From Schlegelella_A sp965246805 (GTDB taxonomy: Bacteria; Pseudomonadota; Gammaproteobacteria; Burkholderiales; Burkholderiaceae_C): DNA of 64,000 nucleotides. The position numbers and the translations under genes were made by a program. Positions 8,436 through 17,152 of the stretch are shown here, piece by piece. The DNA is taken from the NCBI GenBank assembly GCA_965246805.1, contig CBDFFO010000006.1, forward strand, positions 806,001 through 870,000, read 5' to 3'. Under the pieces are notes generated by a model. The model ran no database searches and was not told the DNA's origin. It saw only the letters and a program-made list of their open reading frames with translations. The stretch's first letter is position 1. Every line of letters starts with the position of its first letter.

Positions 8436-9356
8436 TTAGGTGACTTCGCCCAGCGTCTTGCGCATCTTCTTCATCGCCGCGACTTCGATCTGGCGTATGC
8501 GCTCGGCGCTCACCCCGTACTCGTCAGCCAAGTCGTGCAGCGTCATGCCGCCCGAGCTGTCGTCGTTGACGTTCAACCAGCGCTCTTCGACGATGCGGCG
8601 ACTGCGCGCATCGAGCGATTCGAGGGCGAGCGCGATGCCGTCGCCGGCGAGCCAGTTGCGGTTCTTCACTTCCAGCACGCGCGTCGGCTCGTTCGCGTCG
8701 TCGGCCAGGTAGGCGATTGGCGCGTAGTTCTCCTCCGCGTCGTCGGTCTGCGGTTCCAGTGCGACGTCGCCACCCGACAGTCGCGTTTCCATCTCGAGCA
8801 CCTCTTCGCGCTTCACGTTGAGCGTGCTCGCGAGCGTGTCGACCTGGGCCTGCGTGAGCGTCGTGCGATGCAGGTCGTGCGCGTCGGCGTCATCCTTCAT
8901 GCTCTGCTTCATCGAGCGAAGGTTGAAGAAGAGCTTGCGCTGTGCCTTGGTCGTCGCGACCTTCACCATGCGCCAATTCTTCAGGATGTACTCATGGATC
9001 TCGGCCTTGATCCAGTGCATCGCGTAGCTCACGAGGCGCACGTTCTGATCGGGGTCGAAGCGCTTTACGGCCTTCATCAGCCCGACCGTGCCCTCCTGGA
9101 TCAGATCGCCGTGCGGCAGGCCGTAGCCGAGGTATTTGCGCGAGATCGAGACCACCAGGCGCAGGTGCGACAGCACCAGCCGGCTCGCCGCTTCCAGGTC
9201 GCCGTGATCGCGCAGTCGCGTGGCGTAGTCGATTTCTTCCTCGTGCGTCAGCAGCGGCACGCGGTTGGCGGCTGAGATGTAGGCGTCGAGGTTGCCGAGC
9301 GACGGCAGCATCGCCCAGGGGTTGCGGACAGCAAGAACGGTCGAAGTGTTGTTCAT
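8436..9356 (-). CDS. rpoH: RNA polymerase heat-shock sigma factor RpoH (sigma-32)
   Basis: Sigma-70-family factor for heat-shock genes. Region 2 is intact (LVLSHLRLVVSISRKYLGYG to WIKAEIHEYILKNWR, residues 60-129). The RpoH box QRKLFFNLR at residues 139-147 separates sigma-32 from other sigma factors. A region 4.2 helix-turn-helix lies at about residues 271-300. The first Met gives an N-terminus like that of other Burkholderiales RpoH proteins (NPW...LGNLDAYI). There is no Shine-Dalgarno sequence. The upstream DNA carries a CIRCE operator and a sigma-E-like promoter (separate entries), implying dual stress control. It converges with sco. Confidence 0.96.
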   Translation of the reverse strand: MNNTSTVLAVRNPWAMLPSLGNLDAYISAANRVPLLTHEEEIDYATRLRDHGDLEAASRLVLSHLRLVVSISRKYLGYGLPHGDLIQEGTVGLMKAVKRFDPDQNVRLVSYAMHWIKAEIHEYILKNWRMVKVATTKAQRKLFFNLRSMKQSMKDDADAHDLHRTTLTQAQVDTLASTLNVKREEVLEMETRLSGGDVALEPQTDDAEENYAPIAYLADDANEPTRVLEVKNRNWLAGDGIALALESLDARSRRIVEERWLNVNDDSSGGMTLHDLADEYGVSAERIRQIEVAAMKKMRKTLGEVT

Positions 9357-9360
9357 GGCG

Positions 9361-9390
9361 TATCAGACATAGGGAAAGCCCCTTAGTTCC
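9361..9390 (-). promoter_or_regulatory. Sigma-E-like promoter of rpoH
   Basis: On the - strand GAACTA (9384-9389, preceded by G) is followed after exactly 16 bases by TCTGATA (9361-9367). This matches the layout I recall for the sigma-E-dependent rpoH P3 promoter of E. coli (GAACTT, 16 bases, TCTGATA). The -10 element ends only four bases before the rpoH ATG, so the transcript would be leaderless or nearly so. Confidence 0.6.
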
Positions 9391-9397
9391 GCAAAAT

Positions 9398-9424
9398 GTA
9401 GCACTCGACGGGGGAGAGTGCTTA
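9398..9424 (-). promoter_or_regulatory. CIRCE operator (HrcA-binding inverted repeat) upstream of rpoH
   Basis: The + strand reads GTAGCACTC (9398-9406), nine bases, then GAGTGCTTA (9416-9424). The CIRCE consensus is TTAGCACTC-N9-GAGTGCTAA; each arm matches 8 of 9 positions and the spacer is exactly nine. It lies 42-68 bases before the rpoH start. HrcA repression of rpoH is the inferred function. Confidence 0.8.
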
Positions 9425-9518
9425 CGGAGCCCCTATCGCCTAAATTGGACCCGCCTAAGAGCGCCACCGTTCACCGCTTCCGCGCGGCTGGCAGCCGCCC
9501 CATGCCAAGGGGGACGCT

Positions 9519-12500
9519 TCAGCGAAAGCCGGAATCGATGCGTGCCAGCAGATCGTCGAGAACGCCCAGAAGTTCGGCCACGTTGACGGGCTTGGTCAGG
9601 TAACGCTCGGCGCCTGCGTCCATTGCGGTGTCGATCTGATGAGAGAGCGCATCGGCCGAGACCACCACGATCGGGATCGCGGAGGTGCTGGGGTCGGCGT
9701 GGAAATGGCGCAACAGCTCGAGCCCGCTGATGTCGGGCAGGTGCATGTCGAGCAGGATGAGGTCGGGCGTTTGCGCGCGCACCGCGGCCAGCCCGTCGAG
9801 CCCGGTCACCGAGATCCGCAGGTCGACCTGCGGCCGCTGCATCAGGATGCCGCGCATCACCTCGACGTTGGTCTCGTTGTCCTCGATGTAGTGCACGGTA
9901 CGACGGTTGTAAGGCGCCGACAGCGCGGCCTGCGCGTCGAGCGCGGAGCGCACGGTGTCGGGGTTCATCGCGCGCGGCAGGCGCACGATGAACGAAGAAC
10001 CCTGGCCCGGTGCGCTGCGCGCGCGAATCTCGCCGCCCATCAGTTCGGCCAGCCGCTGGCTAATGACGAGGCCGATGCCGGTGCCCTGCATCGTCGAGCG
10101 CTCGCGGCCTAGGCGGTTGAAGGGCTTGAAGAGTTCGGCCATCTGCTCGGTCGTCATGCCCAAGCCGGTGTCGGTGACCGAGATCTCGACGGTCTCGGGG
10201 TTGCTCAGGCGGCTCACGACGTGAATGCGCCCCGGTTCGGAGTTGTATTTGATCGCGTTGCTTAGCAGGTTCGTCAGGATCTGCTTCACGCGGGTCGCGT
10301 CGCCGAGCACGCCGCCGGTGCCGGAGGCGATGTTCTGCGTGATCGTGATGCGCCGACGCGCGGCCTCGCTCTCGACCAGCGCGAGCGTCGACGCGACGAG
10401 GTCGGCCAGGTCCAGCGTCTCGGTGTGCAGACGCAGGTTGCCCGACTCGATGCGCGACAGGTCGAGCACGTCGTTGATCATCTCGAGCAGGTGCCAGCCG
10501 GCTTGCTGGATCTGGCCCACCCACGGCCGCTGCGACTCCGCGAGCGGGTGGCGCTGATCGAGCTCGAGCAGCTGCGCGAAGCCGAGCATCGCGTTGAGGG
10601 GCGTGCGCAGCTCGTGGCTCATTCGCGAGAGGAACTCGCTCTTCGCGCGGTTCGACGCTTCGGCCGCCTCGCGCGCGTGCTCGGCCTCTTCGAGTCGCAA
10701 GTGTTCGGTGATGTCCTCGACCACGCCGACGATGCGCCAAGGCTGCGCCATCGAATCGCGCAACAGCGACACCGTGGCGCGCACCCACACCGTGGTGCCT
10801 CTCTTCGCGAGGTAGCGCTTGTCGCGGCGGTACATCGGGATCTCGCCATTCACCAATTGCGCGGTCAGAGCGGCGTCTTCGGCCACGTCGTCCGGGTGCA
10901 GGTAGTCGAGCGGGGTCAGCGACATCAATTCGCTTTCGGTGTAGCCGGTGAGCTCGCAAAACCGCGGGTTGGCCTGGATCACGCGTCCGGGCAAGTCGCT
11001 GTAGACGACGCCGATCGGCACGTTGTTGAGGATGTTTCGAAAGCGCTGCTCGCTGTCGCGCAGCGCCGCTTCGGCCCCCTTGCGCTCGCCCACCTCGGTG
11101 ACCAGCGCCGCGGTCCGCTGGTGCACCGCGCTCTCGATGCGACGGGTGCGGCCGGTGACCGACAACAGCGAGGCTCCGAGCATCGCAGCCGACAGCAGGC
11201 CCACCACCGCGAACACCCACGCGCTGCGGTCGAGCGCCCCAGGCATGTTCTGCGGCGTTGTCGAGACGCGCAGCTCCAATGGCCTGCCGGCAAAATCGAT
11301 GACGCGAACGAACTGCAGCGGCGGTCGCGCGTGGTCGCAGTTCGCCGCACCCGCGATGACGCGTCGTCGCGCGGACTGGATGTCGACGACGCAGAACTTC
11401 AGGTATGAGGGGAACTGCTCGGCCACGCCGCGGATCGCACTCTCCATCGATACCGCGACGAACACCGCGCCGCGAAACGACGCGACACGCTGGTCGTCGG
11501 TGACGGGGTCGCCGTCGTAGAGTGCCTGGTACACCAGCACGCCGGTGTTGCCCTCGGCCGCCTTCGAAGACCTGAGCTGAAAGCCGGTGGTCGCGGTCGG
11601 TCGACCGCTGCGCGATCCGGCCACGATTGCCCCTTCGACCGCATCGATCGACAGCATGTTGACGCCGAGGGCCGACGAGTTCTCGCGCCAGGGCTCGATC
11701 ATCTGGATCGCGACCGCATCGCCCCTCGTCGGCAGGTTGAGCGGTGAAGGCGGGCTGTCGATGCCGCTCGGCTCGGGCTCAAACAGCGCGGCGCCGTCGG
11801 CGCGGTCGACGACCCGGTAGCTCGCGCCGCTGTTCTTGCGCGCGCGCGCTTCGAACGCGTCGAGCTCTTCGCGTTTCACGTGCTCGCTCCAGCCCATCGC
11901 CTTCAGATCAGCGGAGCGCAGCCAACTGCGAGTGGCGCCGCGCATCTCGCTGCGACTCACGTCTCGCGACACCTCGAACACCCCGTGCAGGGCTTCGAGC
12001 GCGTTCAACGGCATCTGCAGACGGCTCGTCAACACGAGCACGGAACTCGACGCGTCGTCTTCGAAGGTGAGCGCGAGGCGCTCGGCGTCCCAACGACCGA
12101 CCTGCACGATGGCGAACGCGAGGAAGGTGGTGACCAGCGTCAGCGTGAGGCCGACCGACAGGCGTCGCGGCGCCCACTCCGGGCGCGGCCGACCGATGAG
12201 GGTGAGCGCGATCGGCGTCACGATGAGCAGGCCGCCGACATCGCCAAGCCAGAACGTGAACCAGGTGAAGAGCGCGGCCGACGCCGGCATGGCCCGCGCC
12301 GCGACGAGCGCCAGCGACAGCACAGTCGCGTTGACCACGCTCGCGGCGGCGCCCGCTGCATAGAAACGGGCCACGTCGCGTGGCTCGGTGAGGGCGAGCG
12401 GCGCTGGCACGAGGCGGCGCACGATCAGCGCACCGACGGCCGCCTGCAACGCCGCGCTCAACGCCTGCACGATCGGGAACCACATCATCGACGCGTTGCC

Positions 12501-12758
12501 AAGGTCGCGCCACGACGCGACCGCGCCGACGATGAACGCTGCCAGTGCGACGCCGCCGAGTGCGCCCCGGCCATAGACGAGCACCGCCGCGAGGGCGACG
12601 CCGGCTGCCGGATTGAGCGGCGACTGGTGAACCGGCGCGATCACGAGCGGCAGGGCGATCAGGCCGGCGGCCGTGCACGCGACGGCTGTCACAGCCGCCG
12701 GCTGAAGCCATGGCACGAGCGGAGTAGCGGCGCGGTCGGGAGGCTGCGTCGTGGCCAA
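9519..12758 (-). CDS. Hybrid sensor histidine kinase (MASE1-CHASE-PAS-HisKA-HATPase-REC)
   Basis: A 1079-residue inner-membrane signalling protein. A multi-helix N-terminal region (residues 15-222) looks like MASE1. A periplasmic CHASE-like domain follows (about 225-510), then a helix (512-535), a coiled coil and a PAS domain (565-690, LRDSEQRFRNILNNVP). The HisKA domain has phospho-acceptor H715 in SHELRTP. The ATPase has its N box at NLLSNAIKYN and a G box at GTGIGL. A C-terminal receiver has D1004 in LLDMH and K1056. The stimulus is unknown; CHASE domains bind small extracellular ligands. No partner regulator is adjacent, so output is probably by phosphorelay. It lies between ychF and rpoH on the same strand. 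Confidence 0.9.
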   Translation of the reverse strand: MATTQPPDRAATPLVPWLQPAAVTAVACTAAGLIALPLVIAPVHQSPLNPAAGVALAAVLVYGRGALGGVALAAFIVGAVASWRDLGNASMMWFPIVQALSAALQAAVGALIVRRLVPAPLALTEPRDVARFYAAGAAASVVNATVLSLALVAARAMPASAALFTWFTFWLGDVGGLLIVTPIALTLIGRPRPEWAPRRLSVGLTLTLVTTFLAFAIVQVGRWDAERLALTFEDDASSSVLVLTSRLQMPLNALEALHGVFEVSRDVSRSEMRGATRSWLRSADLKAMGWSEHVKREELDAFEARARKNSGASYRVVDRADGAALFEPEPSGIDSPPSPLNLPTRGDAVAIQMIEPWRENSSALGVNMLSIDAVEGAIVAGSRSGRPTATTGFQLRSSKAAEGNTGVLVYQALYDGDPVTDDQRVASFRGAVFVAVSMESAIRGVAEQFPSYLKFCVVDIQSARRRVIAGAANCDHARPPLQFVRVIDFAGRPLELRVSTTPQNMPGALDRSAWVFAVVGLLSAAMLGASLLSVTGRTRRIESAVHQRTAALVTEVGERKGAEAALRDSEQRFRNILNNVPIGVVYSDLPGRVIQANPRFCELTGYTESELMSLTPLDYLHPDDVAEDAALTAQLVNGEIPMYRRDKRYLAKRGTTVWVRATVSLLRDSMAQPWRIVGVVEDITEHLRLEEAEHAREAAEASNRAKSEFLSRMSHELRTPLNAMLGFAQLLELDQRHPLAESQRPWVGQIQQAGWHLLEMINDVLDLSRIESGNLRLHTETLDLADLVASTLALVESEAARRRITITQNIASGTGGVLGDATRVKQILTNLLSNAIKYNSEPGRIHVVSRLSNPETVEISVTDTGLGMTTEQMAELFKPFNRLGRERSTMQGTGIGLVISQRLAELMGGEIRARSAPGQGSSFIVRLPRAMNPDTVRSALDAQAALSAPYNRRTVHYIEDNETNVEVMRGILMQRPQVDLRISVTGLDGLAAVRAQTPDLILLDMHLPDISGLELLRHFHADPSTSAIPIVVVSADALSHQIDTAMDAGAERYLTKPVNVAELLGVLDDLLARIDSGFR

Positions 12759-12827
12759 GCGTCGAAGCTCCAGCGCGTGAAGAAAGCGGGTGAGACAGTG
12801 CGCCGTCAGACTCGGCGCGCTCGGGCT

Positions 12828-13922
12828 TCAGACGTTGAAGAGGAAGTTCAGCACGTCGCCGTCCTTGACCAGATAGTCCTTGCCTTCGGCGCGCATCTTG
12901 CCTGCGTCCTTGGCACCGTGTTCACCTTTGAAGGCGACGAAATCGGCGAATGCGATCGTTTGTGCACGAATGAAGCCGCGTTCGAAATCGGTGTGGATCA
13001 CGCCGGCCGCCTGCGGCGCGCTGTCGCCGACGTGGATGGTCCAGGCGCGCACCTCCTTCACGCCGGCCGTGAAGTAAGTCTGCAGGCCCAACGACTGGAA
13101 CGCCGCGCGAATCAGGCGGTCGAGGCCGGCTTCGGTCTGGCCCATCTCTGCGAGGAACATGGCGCGGTCGGCCTCGTCCATGTCGGCGAGCTCGGCCTCG
13201 GTCTTCGCGCAGATCGCGACCACCGGCGCCTTTGGCGTGAGCGCGTAAGCGCGCAGCTTGTCGAGGTGCGGGTTGCTCTGGAAGCCGGTCTCGTCGACGT
13301 TGGCGACGAACATCGCCGGCTTCGCGGTGATCAGGCAGAGCGGCTGGACCAGCGCCCACTCCTCCTTGCCGAACGCGATCGAGCGCACCGGTCGCGCTTC
13401 GTTCAGCGTCGCGAGACAGCGTTCGAGCACATCGACGAGCTTCTTCGCGTCCTTGTCGGTGGAGGAACGCGCCGCCTTGTTCTGCCGGTGCAGCGTCTTT
13501 TCCACGGTCGACAGGTCGGCGAGACAGAGTTCGGTCTGGATCACCTCGATGTCGGAGATCGGATCGACCTTGCCGGCGACGTGGATTACGTTGTCGTCGT
13601 CGAAGCAGCGCACCACGTTGATGAGTGCATCGGTCTCGCGGATGTGCGCGAGGAACTGGTTGCCGAGCCCTTCGCCTTTCGACGCGCCCGCGACCAGACC
13701 CGCGATGTCGACGAACTCGACGATCGCCGGAACGATGCGCTCCGGCTTCACGATCGCCGCCAGCTGGCCGAGCCGAGGGTCGGGCACTTCGACGATGCCC
13801 ACGTTCGGCTCGATCGTGCAGAACGGGTAGTTCTCGGCGGCAATCCCGGCTTTCGTCAACGCGTTGAAGAGCGTCGACTTGCCGACATTGGGCAAGCCGA
13901 CGATGCCGCATTTCAAACTCAT
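12828..13922 (-). CDS. ychF: Redox-regulated ATPase YchF (OLA1 family GTPase-fold protein)
   Basis: Obg-family P-loop protein that associates with ribosomes and prefers ATP over GTP. The 364 residues show G1 GLPNVGKST (residues 9-17), G3 DIAG (72-75) and, in place of the GTP-selective NKxD, NVDE at 208-211, the hallmark of YchF and its ATP preference. A coiled-coil insertion (about 135-180) and a C-terminal TGS domain follow. The start is the first ATG, giving the standard MSLKCGIVGLPNVGK beginning. It is divergent from pirin and is followed by the histidine kinase gene. Confidence 0.97.
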   Translation of the reverse strand: MSLKCGIVGLPNVGKSTLFNALTKAGIAAENYPFCTIEPNVGIVEVPDPRLGQLAAIVKPERIVPAIVEFVDIAGLVAGASKGEGLGNQFLAHIRETDALINVVRCFDDDNVIHVAGKVDPISDIEVIQTELCLADLSTVEKTLHRQNKAARSSTDKDAKKLVDVLERCLATLNEARPVRSIAFGKEEWALVQPLCLITAKPAMFVANVDETGFQSNPHLDKLRAYALTPKAPVVAICAKTEAELADMDEADRAMFLAEMGQTEAGLDRLIRAAFQSLGLQTYFTAGVKEVRAWTIHVGDSAPQAAGVIHTDFERGFIRAQTIAFADFVAFKGEHGAKDAGKMRAEGKDYLVKDGDVLNFLFNV

Positions 13923-13957
13923 GGCGAGTGCTTTCCGAAGCTCGAGAACAACCGCGC

Positions 13958-13963
13958 ATTTTA
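13958..13963 (-). promoter_or_regulatory. Possible -10 element for ychF
   Basis: The - strand hexamer TAAAAT lies 35 bases before the ychF ATG in the ychF-pirin divergent gap. No good -35 is visible at 16-18 bases, so this is a weak call. Confidence 0.3.
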
Positions 13964-14020
13964 GCGGTGAGCCCTACACTCGGGCAGACCCGCACGTGGC
14001 CCCGCGTGGCATCGAGAACG

Positions 14021-14935
14021 ATGAGCTCCCTGCAAACCCTCGCCCCTCAATCCCGCGACCTCGGCGGCGGCTTCATGGTGCGCCGCATGCTGCCGTCTGC
14101 GAACCGACGTGCGATCGGGCCGTTCGTGTTCTTCGACCACTTCGGGCCGGTGACGGCGGAGCCGGGTACCAACCACGACGTGCGGCCGCACCCGCACATC
14201 GGCCTGGCGACCGTGACCTATCTGTTCGAGGGCGCGATGATGCATCGCGACTCGACCGGCGTGGTGCAGCGCATCGAGCCCGGTGCGGTGAACTGGATGA
14301 CCGCGGGTCGTGGCATCGTGCATTCGGAACGCACGCCGAAGGACCTGCTCAGCGGGCCGCGTCGCACGCACGGCCTGCAGTTGTGGGTCGCGCTGCCGAC
14401 CGAGCACGAAGCCGACGCCCCGTCGTTTCAACATGCCGCCGCGGCCGACATTCCCGAGGTGGCGCTGGGCGGCGTAGGCCTGCGCGTGCTGGTCGGCAGC
14501 GCGTTCGGCGTGACGTCGCCGGTCCGCACGCTCTCGCCGGTCACGTATGTGGTTTTCGATTTCGCGAGTGCCTCGGGCCACACCCTCGCGCTGCCCAGGC
14601 TCGACGGCGAGGCCGCGCTCTACGGCATCGACGAAGGCTTCGAGCTCGACGGCGAGTACGTGGAGCCGAACACGATGGTGGTGCTCGACACCTCGCCTGG
14701 ATCCGCAAACCCCGCTACAGGCTACGCACTCGCGCCCGCGACGATCCACGCGCCGCGCGGTGGGCGCGTCGCGTGGATTGGTGGCGCGCCGCTCGGTCCC
14801 CGCGTCGTGGTGTGGAACTTCGTCGCGACCGACAAGGCCAGAATCCTCGAAGCCGAAGCGGACTGGCTGGCGCAGCGGTTCGACAAGGTGCCCGGCGAAA
14901 CCGAATTCATTCCGTTGCCGACGAAGCGCCCGTGA
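14021..14935 (+). CDS. Pirin family protein (cupin, metal-dependent)
   Basis: A bicupin-fold protein of 304 residues. The N-terminal cupin keeps the pirin metal set H57, H59 (HPHIG), H101 and E103 (GIVHSER), as expected for an Fe(II) site. Bacterial pirins include quercetin dioxygenases and regulators of central metabolism; the substrate cannot be told here. The ATG at 14021 was chosen because it gives the usual start before GGGFMVRRMLP; the frame is open further upstream but that part looks non-coding. Its 3' end overlaps the convergent EamA gene by 29 bases. Confidence 0.92.
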   Translation: MSSLQTLAPQSRDLGGGFMVRRMLPSANRRAIGPFVFFDHFGPVTAEPGTNHDVRPHPHIGLATVTYLFEGAMMHRDSTGVVQRIEPGAVNWMTAGRGIVHSERTPKDLLSGPRRTHGLQLWVALPTEHEADAPSFQHAAAADIPEVALGGVGLRVLVGSAFGVTSPVRTLSPVTYVVFDFASASGHTLALPRLDGEAALYGIDEGFELDGEYVEPNTMVVLDTSPGSANPATGYALAPATIHAPRGGRVAWIGGAPLGPRVVVWNFVATDKARILEAEADWLAQRFDKVPGETEFIPLPTKRP

Positions 14936-15854
14936 GCGTTTCGGCACCGACGCTGCCAACCCGCGCCGTGGCGGGCGGCGCGGGCGCCATCAACATCAAC
15001 GCGTTGCCGCCGATCGCGAGCACGACGCCGAGCGCGGCCATCAGGTCGGGCCGATAGCCTTCGAACATCAGCGACAACACGAGCGCGAGCAGCGGCGTCA
15101 TCACGCCGACCGTGCCGGTGGCCGCCACGCCCACGCGGTCTTGCAAGGTGAGGAAGCAGGCGAACGTGAGCACCGAACCCGCGAGGGCGAGGTAGCAAAG
15201 CGCGATCCACCAGGACAGCGTACTGGGCACGACGAACGAGCGGCCCTCCACGAGCGCGACGAGAGCCGCCGTCAGCGCGCCATAGAGCATGCCCGTGCCG
15301 AGCGATGGCCAGAACGGCAGGCCGCGTCGCCGGTTGCGGCTCGCCGTGAGGCTGCCGACGGTCGACAGCAACACCGCGGCGACCGTGAAGATCGCGCCCA
15401 ACGTGCCTTCACCGCCGACCGACGGTTTCAGCATCGGCCAGAAGATCAGCGACACGCCGACCAGGCCGAGCACGCCACCGCCCAGGAAGCGCCACGTGAC
15501 GCGCGTGCCGAAGAAGCAGCGCGCGCCGATCGCCGCGGCGAGCGGCGACGCCGAGTAGCCGACCGCGACGAGGCCCGACGCGACGTGCTGCTCGGCGTGA
15601 TACACGCACACGTACGACACGCCGTACAGGAACGCGCCCTGCATCGCGAGCGCCGCGTGCTCGCCGAGCGAGAAGCGCAGGCGCAGTCCCCGCCATGCGC
15701 TGAACGCGAGGACGACGATGCCGGCCAGGCCGAAGCGCGTCGCGACGCTCATTTCGGGCGCGATGTCGGCCAGCTGGTACGTGATGGCGTGCCACGTCGT
15801 GCCCCAGACGAGCGCGCAGATCGCGAAGAGTTGCCAGACCTTGAGTCGATGCAT
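14907..15854 (-). CDS. EamA/DMT family membrane transporter
   Basis: A 315-residue protein with ten predicted helices arranged as two EamA repeats (about residues 5-140 and 150-290). The first begins with LVWGTTWHAI and the second ends with GYRPDLMAALGVVLAIGGNALML, both typical of drug/metabolite transporter family exporters. Substrate unknown; many relatives export amino acids, nucleosides or toxic metabolites. It is divergent from the UbiH-type gene and convergent with pirin, so it is probably a single-gene unit. Confidence 0.88.
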   Translation of the reverse strand: MHRLKVWQLFAICALVWGTTWHAITYQLADIAPEMSVATRFGLAGIVVLAFSAWRGLRLRFSLGEHAALAMQGAFLYGVSYVCVYHAEQHVASGLVAVGYSASPLAAAIGARCFFGTRVTWRFLGGGVLGLVGVSLIFWPMLKPSVGGEGTLGAIFTVAAVLLSTVGSLTASRNRRRGLPFWPSLGTGMLYGALTAALVALVEGRSFVVPSTLSWWIALCYLALAGSVLTFACFLTLQDRVGVAATGTVGVMTPLLALVLSLMFEGYRPDLMAALGVVLAIGGNALMLMAPAPPATARVGSVGAETLTGASSATE

Positions 15855-15970
15855 GGGGCGGTCTTTTTTTCAAGGCAGCTGCGATCGCACGCGCAGCCCC
15901 CGCGGCCGGTCGTGCCGCGATTGTCGGGGCAGCCGCGGCGCCTACGACCAACGTGTGATCGGGTGCTGCC

Positions 15971-15976
15971 TAGAAT
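15971..15976 (+). promoter_or_regulatory. Putative -10 element right before the UbiH-type gene
   Basis: TAGAAT ends six bases before the ATG at 15983. If it is the -10, transcription would start at or next to the start codon, giving a leaderless mRNA. No -35 is visible and no Shine-Dalgarno is present. Confidence 0.35.
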
Positions 15977-15982
15977 GCAGCG

Positions 15983-17152
15983 ATGGATGTTTTCGACGTG
16001 CGCGTGCGAGGCGCCGGCATCGTCGGCAAGACGCTGGCGCTGGCGCTGGCGAACAGCGGCTTGCGGGTTCAGCTGCTCGGCGGCGCGGCCTCACCGGGGG
16101 CGCCTGCCGACGTGCGTGCCTTCGCGTTGAACGCCGCATCGATCGCGCTGCTGCAGCGCCTGAAGGTGTGGCAGGCGTTACCGCCGAACGCGTCGACCCC
16201 GGTGGTCGACATGCACGTGCACGGCGACAGGGCCGATGCGGCACTCGACTTCTCGGCCTGGGAGCAGCGCACCGGTGCGCTGGCCTGCATCGTCGACGCG
16301 GCGGTGCTCGAAGACGTTCTCTCTGCCGCGGTTCGGTACGCGCCACGTGTGACGCGGCTCGATGGCGACGCCAGGTCGGTTACGCCCGGGCCGCCCCGCG
16401 CCACGCGTCGATCATCGACGCGCGAGGCGCCGTCGCGAACGCTCACCGCTCTATGCGAGGGTCGTGAGTCGGCGCATCGCAACGCCCTCGGCGTGGTCTT
16501 CGAGAGTCACTCCTACGGCCAACGTGCGATCGCCGCGCGCCTCACGAGCAGCCGGGCGCACGGCGGTGCCGCGCACCAGTGGTTTCGCTTGCCCGATGTG
16601 CTCGCGCTTTTGCCCTTCGACGCGCCGAGCGTCGGTCATTCGTTCGCGCTGGTCTGGTCGTTGCCCGACGGTCGTGCCGCGGACATGGGCGCGCTCGACG
16701 ACCGTGCCTTCACGCTTGCGCTGATGGATGCGACCGACGGCGCGGCCGGCGAACTCGAACTCGCCTCGCGCCGCATGTCGTGGCCGCTCGCCGTCGGCGT
16801 GGCCGATCGGTGGTGCGGCGACGGCTGGGTCCTGCTCGGCGATGCCGCGCACACGATTCACCCCCTCGCCGGCCAGGGCCTCAACCTCGGCATGGCCGAC
16901 GTGGCCGCGCTGGTCGGCGAAATCGGCGCACGCGAACCGTGGCGCGCGCTCGGCGACGAGCGCCTCTTGCGGCGCTATGTGCGGCGGCGTGCGGCCGCCA
17001 CGTGGGCCATGCGCACCGCGACCGACGGTTTGTTACGCCTGTTTTCGCACGAAGGCGAGGGCTTTCGCGGGGTGCGCAACCATGGACTGGTGCTGGCCAA
17101 TAAGATGTCGCCCTTTAAACGGTGGCTCGCAGCGCGTGCCCTCGATTCATGA
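15983..17152 (+). CDS. UbiH/UbiF/VisC/COQ6-family FAD-dependent monooxygenase
   Basis: A 389-residue flavoprotein of the aromatic hydroxylase family, probably acting in ubiquinone ring hydroxylation (inference from family). It has the N-terminal dinucleotide motif GAGIVGKTLALALA (residues 10-23), the family LNAAS block, and the second FAD motif GDAAHTIHPLAGQGLNLGMAD. The stretch at about residues 130-150 is rich in Arg, Ser, Thr and Pro and poorly conserved, but the frame reads through into LTALCEGRES and QRAIAARL, which are typical. The start is right before the nucleotide-binding strand. It overlaps dsbC by three bases within ATGA. Confidence 0.85.
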   Translation: MDVFDVRVRGAGIVGKTLALALANSGLRVQLLGGAASPGAPADVRAFALNAASIALLQRLKVWQALPPNASTPVVDMHVHGDRADAALDFSAWEQRTGALACIVDAAVLEDVLSAAVRYAPRVTRLDGDARSVTPGPPRATRRSSTREAPSRTLTALCEGRESAHRNALGVVFESHSYGQRAIAARLTSSRAHGGAAHQWFRLPDVLALLPFDAPSVGHSFALVWSLPDGRAADMGALDDRAFTLALMDATDGAAGELELASRRMSWPLAVGVADRWCGDGWVLLGDAAHTIHPLAGQGLNLGMADVAALVGEIGAREPWRALGDERLLRRYVRRRAAATWAMRTATDGLLRLFSHEGEGFRGVRNHGLVLANKMSPFKRWLAARALDS

